The notes beneath the pieces were generated by a model. The model saw only the letters and a list, made by a program, of their open reading frames with translations. It was not told the DNA's origin and made no database searches. DNA of 64,000 nucleotides. Origin: Cladorhizidae sp. MBARI D1340-BT2 (taxonomy: Eukaryota; Porifera; Demospongiae; Poecilosclerida; Cladorhizidae). Position 1 is the first letter of the stretch. Every line of letters begins with the position of its first letter. Shown here piece by piece: positions 33,953 through 44,589 of the stretch. The stretch covers positions 41,298,509-41,362,508 of the forward strand of contig JAQNBH010000009.1 of assembly GCA_028752905.1 (NCBI GenBank), written 5' to 3'. Made by a program: the position numbers and the translations under genes.

Positions 33953-35397
33953 GGGCTGTGCTGAAGCAAAGGCTTTCCTGACATCTACCCCCTCCTCCTG
34001 AGGTTCTTGTGCTTGTCTCGAAAGACCATCGGCATTTCCATTTTTGGATCCTTCTCTGTACTTCACCTCATAGTCGTAATTCTGTAATGCTAATGCCCAA
34101 CTAATGAGTCTGCTGTTATTGTTGTTCATAGTTGTGAGCATCATCAAAGCGCTGTGGTCAGTTTCAATTTGAAATTTTCTCCCATATGCAAAATGCTGTA
34201 TGGCCTTGATGATCGCCAGTGCCTCTTTTTCAGTAGAAGTGTACCGAGTCTGTGCTGGTAGCATTTTCTGGGAATAGAATGCCACTGGCTTTTCCCCCTC
34301 TTCAAAAGTCTGGGACAATACGCACCAATTGCTGTCCCTGATGCATCCATTTGTAGGATGAATACTCTTTGGAAATCTGGTGTCTTGAGTATTGGCTTCC
34401 TCGTCAATGTCGATTTCAGGTCGATAAAAGCTTCTTCCAATTGTGTTGTCCACTTGGTTGAGATTTTTTTAAATAAGTCTGAGTACGGCAGTGCACGGTC
34501 TGTGTAGTTAGGAATGAATTTCCTATAATATCCTGTGAGTCCTAGATACGATCTGATATCCTTTTTCATCCTTGGTCACCTGAATTGTTCCACAGCCTGT
34601 ATCCTCACATTAGTAGGTTTTACTACACCTCCTCCAACCTCGTGGCCCAAGTAAGTGCATGTTCCTGCACCTAGACAGCACTTGTCTGCTTTCAGAGTCA
34701 AGCCGGCCTGTTTGATCCTACCCAAAATCTCCTTCACATGCTCCTTTTGATCTGGCCAAGTAGTGGAATACACCACCACATCATCGAGGTATACTGCTGC
34801 GTAATCTTGTGTGCCGCTCAATAGTCCATCCACCAGGCGTTGAAAAGTCGCTGGTGCTCCTTTCAATCCAAAAGGCATCCTCTTATACTGAAACTTGCCC
34901 CATACACACATGAACGATGTTTTCTTCCTGTCTTCTACTGCCAATGGGACTTGGTAGAATCCTTTTGTCATGTCAAAAAGAGAAATGAACTTGGCTCCTC
35001 CTATCCAGTCAATTAATTCGTCGGCTCTTGGCATGCAGTAGGGGTCTTACAAGGTGAGGGTGTTCAGGCATCTGTAATCACCACACAACCTAACTTGTCC
35101 TGATGGCCATTGGGAATGACCACGGGCTGTTGGAAGGTTCGATTATGTCCATCTGTTGCAGTTCTCGAGTTCTTCTCTTACTGCTTGTTGCAATGCTATA
35201 GGAATCCTGTATGGTGGTATCCTCACTGGAGTTGCCTCACCCGTGGGGATATGATGTTCCACCAGTGTCATATGTCCTGGTCTATGGCTGAAAATGCCAT
35301 CAAAACATTTCAAGAGCTTTCCCATTTCGGTTTGTTGCTCCTTGTTCAGGTTGTCATCCAACCGTGGTTGATCTTTTCCATCAGAATCCCAGAACAA
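33950..35397 (-). pseudogene. Reverse transcriptase and RNase H of the gypsy-type element
   Basis: LVEHHIPTGEATPVRIPPYR opens the RT. FISLFDMTKGFYQVPLA, MPFGLKGAPATFQRLVDGLL and the catalytic YLDD (about 34,795) follow. RNase H has ILQMDASGTAIGAY, STEKEALAIIKAIQHF, ETDHSAL and the closing NADGLSR. Frameshifts at about 35143-35034, 34575 and around 34320. The final stop TGA coincides with the start of the candidate LTR. Confidence 0.85.
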
Positions 35398-35452
35398 CTA
35401 GTTATCCTTCATCCGGCTGGTTCGATTCTTCCACGACAGAAATACTGCACAC

Positions 35453-36568
35453 TCATGCCTCTGGAGTGTTCCATCCCTTCAGAAGGCTAACATGGGTGGT
35501 TCGTCCAGACTTGCCATTTCCTTGCATATCTATCCGGTAGGTAACAAGTGATACCTTCTCGAGCACTAGATAAGGTCCCTGGTACGCTGCTGACAACGAA
35601 TCTTTTTTTCCTGGTACCAACACTAAAACTGGGTCTCCTACTTTGAACTGTCGGTCCCTTGTACCAATGTCATAGTGTTTTTTTGCTATCTTCTTGGCCT
35701 TGGTATCTCGCTCTCCGGCTAACTCTGCCATATCTTACATGGTGTTGTAGAGATTGTGTAGGTATTCGGCGACTGAGATTGGTAGTGCTTCCTTTCCTTC
35801 CCATTGCTCTTTTACCATGCTCAGAGGCCCTCTCATATGCCTGCCAAACATTAGAGTAAACAGAGAGAATCCCGTTGCCTCATGGACAGCATCTCGACTG
35901 GCAAACAAAAGTAGTGGAAGAATGGTATCCCATTCCATCCGGCCATCACCTGACTTCCTCAGCATCACCTTCAAAGTCCTGTGCCACCTCTCAAGCATAC
36001 TATTTGATTGAGGGTGGTATGGTGATGCCTTGATATGGTTGATCTTGTATCTGTTGAAAAGATCTTCCATCAATTTAGATGTAAAGTTCGAACCTCGATC
36101 TGATAGTACTTCTTCAAATATTCCGAAGAATTCCATCAGTGCTGTAACCACTGAAGCAGTATCCACTCGACGCATAGGGATAGCCTCTGGATATCTAGAT
36201 GCACAATCCATCATTGTTAAAATGAATCGATTCTTTCTCTGAGTCATGGGCAACGGTCCCACAACATCAATCGCAATTTTCTCAAATGGTTCCGTCACGA
36301 CTGGCACACTGACCAAAGGAGCTCTCATTCCCTGCACTCCTTTCACTCTCTGACACTTCTCACACTGATCTACTGCCTTCCTCACATCTCGGTTCAGACC
36401 TGGCCAGTAGAAAGAGTGAAGTAACCTTTCAGTCGTCTTCTTCTGTCCTAAGTGTCCTGCTAATGGTGAGCCATGAGTGAGTCTCACTAGCTTGTCTCGC
36501 CTCTTGGTTGGAACTACTACCTGCCTTAGTTCCTCTTCATCTTCTCCCTTGCTGATGTGATAAAGCAC
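35453..36568 (-). pseudogene. Retroelement integrase with GPY/F-type module
   Basis: Zinc-binding H-H-C-C region (LTHGSPLAGHLG, FYWPG, CEKCQRVKG), then the DDE core: first Asp in IAIDVVGPLP, second in VLSDRGSNF, Glu in SNSMLERWHR. After a one-frame break at about 35733 comes FKVGDPVLVLVPG and AYQGPYLVLEKVS, the post-core module of gypsy integrases. The three catalytic residues are present. It is directly followed by RT on the same strand. Confidence 0.85.
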
Positions 36569-36679
36569 CTCATCGCTGATCTCATACTGTGGGTCATCTG
36601 GTTCTTTGCATTTCTCTCATAATGGAGCTAAAGTCTCGTCTGCCAGTTCATCTTCTATCAACTCCCGTCGACCTGTTGG

Positions 36680-37210
36680 TTATTCTTCTTGAATCTTTTC
36701 TGAGCCAAAGTTAAAAGCTGCTTTTCTTTCCTGATGACGACTCATCCTGGTCTGTTTGTTCTTCTCTCTCCTAGGTTCTTCAAAGTAGTCATCCTCGAAG
36801 TCTAGTGCCTCTTGCAATAACCAATCATCAGCCACTTTGTCATTTTCCCCTTCTTCTTTCTCTTGCTTTGACTGACTCCTGGTTGTCACACTATGCACCT
36901 TAGTTTCCTTCTCTCTTTTGCTCTTGATGGCCTCCTCCATCAAGTCTAAGAACCCTTCGTAGTTGGTTCCTAACAACATATCCTTGCTCAGATTCTCGAG
37001 AACGGCTGCTTCTACCCAAAATCGTTTGGTTCCTATCTTCACCTTGAGCTTGGCTACAGGTACCTTGAGTTCCCTTGAGCTGATGCCTGAGATGTTAATC
37101 TCTTTTCCTGTGTAAGCTGATGTCGGGACCAGATCCTGGTGAACCACTGAGATATCTGCTAATGCATCCAGCTCGATTTTGCACTTGTTGTCTCCGATCA
37201 GTCCTTCCAT
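36680..37210 (-). pseudogene. Retroelement aspartic protease region
   Basis: LDALADISVVHQDLVP aligns with the family's D-T/S-G-A-x-I-S-V-V start, and MLLGTNY with the (I/L)LG motif. The two residues after the catalytic Asp are Ala-Leu instead of Thr/Ser-Gly, so activity is improbable. A charged linker follows. Confidence 0.7.
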
Positions 37211-37249
37211 GACATTGAACTGTAATTGTTCTTCTTTACTGTGATTGGC

Positions 37250-38003
37250 CTAAACTGCACATACATTTTTAGGACATTCTTTTCCTAGATGACCCCACTC
37301 TCTACACCTGAAACACATAGGACCTTTCTCAGGGTCGAAGTATCTCCCATCTACTTTTGCCTTGTTCTTGGCTGGCCTCTCTTCATGTTTTGCAAAGGGT
37401 GTCTCTTTCCTGTGTCGATCTTGTGTAGCCTGTGCCAATGAGGGATTTGTAGCTCTGTGTCTTCCTTCTTCATTTCGTCTTCGTCTGAGTGAAAGATCCC
37501 AGCCTTTGTCTGTGAAATATTCAATGGCTACATCTCCTGCTATGTCTGGCTCGTCTACTGCTTGTTCCCTCACTGAGGCAGCTGCATTTCCTGGAAGTCC
37601 TTTTAGAAATACCTCCAAGCCTAGGTGTGACATCAATTCACCGACAGTCTTGAAATCTTTCATGTATTTCTCCGTCGTCTCCTGAGTTCTGTTGAACCAG
37701 TCTGGCACTTTTTCTCCATCCTTGGGTTACAGTTGCCACCAAGAATGTCTGATCTCTGCCTCACTCTTACCTGTCCTGCTGGTAAGTCGGGCCTTGACTC
37801 TACTGTAGCTTTTCCTTCCTTCAAGGGATAGCTTCTCCCATTCTCTTAGCTGAGCTCCCTTGAGTTCTGGCTTGAGTCTTTTGATGTACCTACTGTGCTC
37901 TGGGTATATCATGATCTTCCATCACTTCAAATAGCTCGAAATAAAGGTGAGGGTCCTGACCATCCTCCCACCTCGAAATGATGCTAGCTTTGATATATTT
38001 TGG
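37250..38003 (-). pseudogene. Gag-like protein with zinc knuckle
   Basis: Frame pieces: YIKASIISRWEDGQDPHLYF from the truncated start, EWEKLSLEGRKSYSRVKARL, then MPDWFNRTQETTEKYMKDF. The last part has a C-x2-C-x4-H-x4-C knuckle (CFRCREWGHLGKEC, near 37300-37260). Frameshift at about 37715-37730 and a stop near 37890. Typical of retroelement Gag that binds element RNA. Confidence 0.75.
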
Positions 38004-38005
38004 TA

Positions 38006-38595
38006 ACAGGTTTTACTAATGGCTAATGTTTATGATCCAGTGTTGCCAAGATCGAGGAAGACACCCAGACGATATGCAGTTGGCACTGCAGAAGAGGAGT
38101 TTACAGCAACTGTTGAAGATATGTATCGGCCAATTTATTTCGAAGCTTTGGATCTTGTCATCAATGGAATAAAGTCAAGATTTGACCAACCTTGGTACAG
38201 GATTTACTCGAAACTTGAAGAGCTTATTGTTAAGGCTTCTAACCAAAATGACTTTGGAGAAGAACTTGCTTTTATCAGTGATTGTTATAAAGATGACTTC
38301 AACAAAGGGAAGCTGAGAATGGAGTTGAGTGTGCTATCAAGCAGTATTTTCAGTCCTCCAATTTCTCAGAGAGCTGACTGATTCACAAGCATTGATGTCT
38401 TAAGTGTATACCCTGGCTACATTAATTGTTGTCCTGCCAGCCACCAATGCTTCCAGTGAAGGTTCATTTAGCAGTTTACGGTGGCTGAAGTCATACTTAA
38501 CATCTATGACCCCGACTCATCTTAACAGTGTCATGACCTTGAATGTGCACAAAGATCGCACTGATCAATTGAGTTTAGTAGAGATAGGCAATTAA
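38006..38595 (+). pseudogene. hAT-2 transposase, C-terminal part
   Basis: ANVYDPVLPRSRKTPRRYAV and YFEALDLVINGIKSRFDQP match the region before the dimerisation domain. ATNASSEGSFSSLRWLKSYL and LNVHKDRTD are the hAT C-terminal dimerisation domain. The second part is in another frame after a stop near 38380. About 350 residues expected between this and the N-terminal part are absent. Confidence 0.85.
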
Positions 38596-38981
38596 TTTAT
38601 CAGAGAATCTAGTCACACCGAGAAAACATCTTTAGTAAACTTAAACAAACTGATTTAGACCTGAGATACAACTAATATGTGATGTAATAGCAACAACTAT
38701 ATATCTTATGAGAAACAATAACAAGTTATGGTGATAATAGCACTTCAAGCATCTTAAGGGATGGGTCCTGGCCTGTAGTGTGCCCATCATTGCAGCAAGT
38801 GCCCTCTAACTGACTGACATTAGGTAAGGTATGAGAATGACTTCTCGGGCATGCATGAAGTTTCTTTTGGTACAAAATTGTCCAAACCACACCCACGTCG
38901 GTAAAACCACACCCTGTTGTGGCAAGGCGAAAAATTTGATAGCCTCTACACTTAAGAATTGCTTCCTACGCCCCTGCATAC

Positions 38982-40730
38982 CCACTATACAGGAAAGCAT
39001 CTTGGAAGGAAATTCCTCAGGAGGCACAGATAGGATCCACCTGGCCACATTTCCAGACAGAATAGCTCAGTACAGGGATGAGTGGCCCTGTCTATGGTAC
39101 AACTGAAGCTAGTGACCATGATCCTGAAAGCTGAATACATGACATGGCATGGCAGAACTCAAAGAATAACATGGAGGTGGAGATGAGAAGGATGCCGGTA
39201 GAAGGAAGGCAGCCCCAGTATCTTTTCATCAGCCAGTGACCCAGAAGTCCAGGGAACTGTTGGCTTATCTGGTCACCATGATTTTTATGCCAGGAAGTGA
39301 GAGGGTTGCAGTTGGCCAACAACAGATCTCGTCATTTGGGGGAGGGGGAGAGAGGAAATCTTTGTGGGTTGCATGCAGGTAGATCACTCCTGAGTGAAGT
39401 GTGCACTAAATCCCAACCAGTCCCTGCCACCAGCGTTCCACATGAGGGAAAATGAGGAGTTGGCCAGGATGCCAGAGGCAATGTGGATTAAGGGTAGGTA
39501 CCATGCCATGCTTGGAATTATGGGAGGTGCATCTTCATCCATTGCTGCTATGATCACATTTGGGAATTAATAGAAATACAACTGCAAGCCATCCAAAGTG
39601 GAGCAATGAAGGGAGTCAGCACCAGGGAAGCCTTGATGAGGAGTTCTGTAATGAGGAGTCCTCATATATTTGGGTCAGATCCCAAGTTTTTATGATTACA
39701 CTTTTAGGTGGGAAGGGGTAGAGAAAGTGATATAGAGATAAAGGCATCAATATATATATGCACAAGCTGCCAGGAAGTGAGTGAGGAATGGTATCACTAC
39801 ATGGATGAACTGAGATAGATGGGAGACACTCTTACATTCTGGTGACACTAAATAGCATTCATCACCCTTGGTACTATCAGAGTGAAGCAAGCAGCTGGTG
39901 CCTTACCCGGACAGGGAGTACAAGGAGTACATATTAAAGGGCATTAAGCTAGGGCTCAGGGTTGGCTTCCGGCACGATTCCTGCATGTGCAAACAATCAA
40001 ATTTCCATGTGAAGTCAGTATGGACCACCTGGAAGTCATTGACTGTTATCTAGCAGCTGAAGTACAACAGGAAAAGTATTTGGCCCATTTAAGGCTCCCA
40101 TGCTCCCATTGGTTAAGATCAGTCCATTCAGGGTGATACTCAAGAATGACCAACCAGAGAAATGGTGACAGATTGTGGACTTGTCCACCCAAAAATGGTC
40201 CTTGGAAAATGATGGCATCGAGTGAGAACTGTGTTTGCTAACTTACACTTCTGTGAATTATGTCCTTCAGGGTATCATAGAATGGGTAAAGGGTCACAAT
40301 CAGTAAAGTTTGACATAGAATGTGCCTAAAGAAGATGCCGTACATTAACACATGCTCTCATTTGGGCTGAAATCAGCCCACCCATAATTTTCAAAGGAAT
40401 TGGCGGATGCCCTTCAGTACACCTTGTTGCAGAGGGTGGTACCAAATGCTGCAGTACCTGGATGACTTCCTTATCTTTGGTTTGCCAGGGTCAGGTGAGT
40501 GTCAACAGTCTCTGATAATTGTGCTGCAAATTTGGGCAGTTAGGGGTTCTGATTGCAACTTACAAGATTTCCATCAACTGTGATTTTATTTCTGGGCATA
40601 ATAGCTACCGATAGAAAACTGTAATGTCTGATAGTAACAGAGGCACACTCGTACAAAAAGATAACTACCATGACCCTGGTTAGTAGCTGCAGCAGGCATG
40701 TTGTCGAACACATTTTTATAGTCACTTGGA
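38982..40730 (+). mobile_element. DIRS-like retroelement remnant
   Basis: Plus-strand frames: a Gag-like part (RELLAYLVTMIF near 39250), then PDREYKEYILKGIKLGLRVG (39,900-39,965), which is the conserved start of DIRS-type RT. Then VILKNDQPEKWWQIVDLST near 40,140, YTSVNYVLQGIIEW, FGLKSAHP, and the catalytic YLDDFLIFG (40455 on) followed by CQQSL. Many stops and frameshifts. No tyrosine recombinase is seen. Interrupted at its left by hAT-2. Confidence 0.7.
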
Positions 40731-43700
40731 TTAATTATGCATTTGCTGCATTATCCACGGATAAGTCCTTTAGAGTGAGATGGCTTGACATATCCTTCCC
40801 CATCAATCCAATATGTCCTTCAGATTGAGGTGACAAGATGGATTGTATCCTCTCTCATTGGGCACATTCATCTCCTCAGTTCTGAGAAAGCTGAAGAAGC
40901 CTAGATGGCAAGCCTAACACACCATTATCCTGTGATCATATCTGGTTTTCTGCCGGTCTCTGCATGCCACACTGTTTTGATTCTTCTGACAAAGCTGGGA
41001 GCGATGGGGATACCCTTATCCTCCCCTTAGTTCTTTTTTATCTCCCTCTCTCTGCTCGATCCCTAGAAAAATGTACTGCAGGCAGTAAGGTGTTCTTACT
41101 ACCTTCTGTGGTGTGCAAGAAGCAAGAAATGTATAATTGATTAATTGTATGCAGTATTAAGCCACATTCTGTCGAGAAATGATATACTAGCGATAGAGTC
41201 TATGATGTCGGAGCAGCCCTGAAGCATCCTGCCTTGCAAAAGACAAGAATCTTCTGGTATATTTGCTGTGTAGAGTTGCCTAGGCCCTTTTGTGAAAAGC
41301 TTTTTATCAGCTTTGTACATCTCTGCGATGTCCAATCTAGTCATGAATTACAAATATTTGTAGGGTTATGTCTTGGCTGATAGGACTTTCGAAAAGCATC
41401 ATTGCATGACATAGCATCAGATCCTATTACAACATTGCAGGTTGCTAGGAAGAAAAACATGCTCCTCATAAGGTGCATGACTAGGTCATTTTTCTTTGCC
41501 GTGATTTGAGCATCACCACCACTGCCACATTATCACAGTAGCATGTAAGAAGTCGGTGTGCTTGTGTGCGATGTGTAATGGATTCCGACAGTAACATTTC
41601 TACAAACTCCTTGCACCTATACATGTTACTCTTCGTGTTCATGTGACTGTAATGAGATTTGTATATCCTCTTTCTTTCAAGTTTGTATCTAACTCTTCAA
41701 GGTCATGTGATTATGCTGACCTGCAGGCATCTCTGCATGAGCTGATTCAGATGGTAGTTATGCATCATGCAAAACCAAACAAGCTACAGTGCCTGGTTCT
41801 TCTGCTGGACAACAAGTCGAGTCCTCAGTATTTAACCATAGGGTTGGCAGAATGTGTGCTGTTTTTATATTACTATCATTGGTACAGCTTTATCAAGTTG
41901 TCAGCATGTGTGCTGTTTTTATATTGCTATCATGAGTACTTCTTTATCATGTTCTCAGCATGGGTGCTGTTTTTATATTCGTATATAATCTGCTGCTTTA
42001 TCAAGTCCTTAGCATGGGTGCAATTTTTATATTGTTATCATTGATACGAGTTATCAGCAAGGGTGGTGTTTTACAGAGTCCTTAATGTGGGAAATATTTT
42101 ATAGAGTTTTTGCAGAGGGTTCGAGCAATGGTTGTCTTATCTAAACAGTTGTGTGCCTTTTATTGTGGATTGGAACTCCAGCTGACCACAATGAGGAGTT
42201 GATGAAGTTGAAACATGCTGGTCCTTGGAGTGAGGATTATAGTTATTTGGAAGTAGATTGTTGTAATGGATATCATGTCTTGAACATATCTAGAAACTGC
42301 ACATATTTTATCGGTAATCCTTGGTTTATCATATTATATTAGCCGTTGTTTTGTTGTATATAGGACATGAAAAAACTCATTTTTTGTTTGCTGTCTGGGA
42401 ACATGTCATGCTAACATTGTTTGATTCAGTGAATTAACAAAGCTCTCTGTTGCATTACCTAATTAGTTGCCTTCTTGTGCTATGAGATTTTAGCTCATTT
42501 TACAACCACTGAGTAGTTTTTATACGTACTGATTACTATTGTAGTGAAATTTGTTAGTTTCAAGATGCCTAAAGCTGGTGTCTACAGGAAGTGTTGTAGT
42601 TTTTAATCAAGTATACACTCAAAGTTTGTAGCTGCCTATTTCTTTTGATATGTTCCACCACAGAGGATGCTGGCAGTAGTGGAGTGTTGCGTTATGTTGG
42701 TGTCAAGTGTTTAGCATCAGCTACAAATAACCAATTTTTCCATAAGTTGAGTTTGAAGCCTAGCAGGAAATACTGCAGTGGTTCTACAATTGGGAAGGTT
42801 AGACCAAGAGTACTCGATTGTACTTTTCAAGTTTTAACTAATTTAAGCATACTGACAGTATGCATAAGGGTAGTTTTTTGGGGGGTTGTGTATAAATATT
42901 TGGTGGCTAACTAGTAATCTTGCTAGTGTCATTAATTTTAGTCAACAACCAAGAACCTTAGTTGTTGAGTCTGCAGATGACAGTCAACTGTCCTAGGTTG
43001 TTCTGTAAGATGAGTTTGCCCTATTTCACCCTATAAAAAGCTGGAACACTATCTGCAGTTAATTAACAACCTCTTTATCTGTCTTATCTTGGAGAGCATA
43101 GGGTCTTGTGGAGCAGTGATTTTGCAATTCACCCTACTTCACTAGGTGGCCAAAAAACAACAACATCCTGCCAATGTTGCTACAGCTTGCCCACAAATCG
43201 CATCTCTCATATTACGATACTGAAACGATTCTGAGTTGCCATGTGCCTGGAATGTACATGAGTACTGGAATCCTATTGGCACACACTCAAGAGTTCTATT
43301 GCATAAGTAACATATACTAGGGCTACCACACACCTAGGCAGTCTTATTATTGAGTGAATGTTTCAGTGTTGTACGTAGCTATATGTATATAGCAGTTAGC
43401 ACTGGTGTCAACCATCCAGATTTAAGTGGGACAGTCCTGAATTTTGGAGCTATATAGCTGCTCCCTCTTTTACTTACACTTGTTCCACTTCAGTGACCTT
43501 CCTGGTAGTCTGCTGCTCCAAAGCTAGGCCTTAACTTCTCCAACAAACCTGACCTAATACTCACAGTGTGCGACTATTAGAAAATGATGCATCATAATTA
43601 GCATGTACCACATTGACACTGCTGCCGACGTATATGTGCCCGCTAGAACACTTAGAAGGTAATAAAAAATTTCGGCAGTGTGGACTTCCTTGATTGAGAC

Positions 43701-44589
43701 CAAAGCAGTTGCTGTAACTACAGTTGTGGTTTGTAGCCAAAATGCTGATTACAGTGTTTAGTATAATTGTAAGGAAAATTGTCACAGACTAAGATCTGCA
43801 CTGGAATTGAAGAAAGCACTTTATGTGTAGCATGCAAACAGAATGGTAGTTGTAACTGTTTTGAACTTGACACTCCAAAGGAACATCCAAGAGTTGCAAT
43901 AAATTAATGTCCCACTTATTTTTATCATATTATTCCTCTTTGACCTTTAACATCTATGAGTTCGAGAAATTTTAAGCTATTATATATAAAATATCTCGAG
44001 TAAATGCATGATTTAACCTGCATCTCCAAAATTGGTTGTCAGTGTGCTTTTTTCTCTCGTGTAAATGTGTGTCAAGGAATGGGCAGTGCAGGTCAGAGCA
44101 TTGGCAAAACTATGACCTTCAGGCAGGGCTACCAGTATTCTTAGCAAGGTAGTGGGAGGCATGGGAAGCACAAGAGAAATAGAAATGTGCATATGGTGAC
44201 TATAGCAGGAAATGAACTAAGTTTTGTGCATATTAGGCAATTATACTTTATGTGGAGTGCTATAATTAATACACGAGAGATCTTGGCATGGTTGCAGTAG
44301 GAGAGATTTATTCAGGGAGGCCTTTTGCTTCATGTAAGTCCAAAATTCCTTGCTTCTCCTCTATTGCTATTTTTGACTTCCTTGGCCATTCGAACATGTC
44401 TAACAAACATTTATGGTACTGCACAAGAAAGGTTTCTGTTTCAAAAGCATGGATTATATGCATCTGTGCTTTTTGAGCATGCAGTTCACTTTCTTTAGAA
44501 CAATCAAATAAGGCAGCTTTAATTGATCCAGGTCAGAGGTGCCAAGTCAAATATGCAGAAACCATTTTGAAGGGCATCAGTTTCCTGGC
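40731..44589. other. No recognised gene; short tandem repeat at 41850-42060
   Basis: 41850-42060 holds about four units of roughly 60 bp built on CAGCATGGGTGCTGTTTTTA. Plus-strand frames at 41715-41850 (LHELIQMVVMHHAKPNKLQC) and 42170-42320 look somewhat exon-like but match no family I know. The rest shows nothing. Confidence 0.4.

Larger units (their letters stand above)
33666..38005 (-). mobile_element. Ty3/gypsy-type retroelement with Gmr1-like pol order, 5' truncated
   Basis: Read on the minus strand the order is Gag with CCHC knuckle, protease, integrase, then reverse transcriptase and RNase H. The domains themselves are gypsy-like, but integrase lies before RT, as in copia elements and the Gmr1 group. 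A candidate 3' LTR is 33952-33666 (TGACATAG...GCATAACA in element orientation). No matching 5' LTR exists at the right end, where Gag starts in mid-protein next to hAT sequence. Frameshifts and stops separate the frames, so it is inactive. Confidence 0.75.
32823..38976 (+). mobile_element. hAT element 2 with nested retroelement
   Basis: Inverted ends: CAAGGGCGTAGGAAC at 32823-32837 and the complement of CAGGGGCGTAGGAAG at 38962-38976 (13 of 15 match). CATAC flanks both ends (32818-32822 and 38977-38981), a 5-bp target duplication. Transposase pieces on the plus strand lie at 32960-33665 and 38006-38595. The middle of the transposase is missing, and a gypsy-type element in minus orientation occupies 33666-38005. 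Confidence 0.8.

Noticed and set aside
41643..42920. Possible exons of an unknown plus-strand gene
   Set aside because: Short frames partly made of a tandem repeat. No consistent splice phase could be established.
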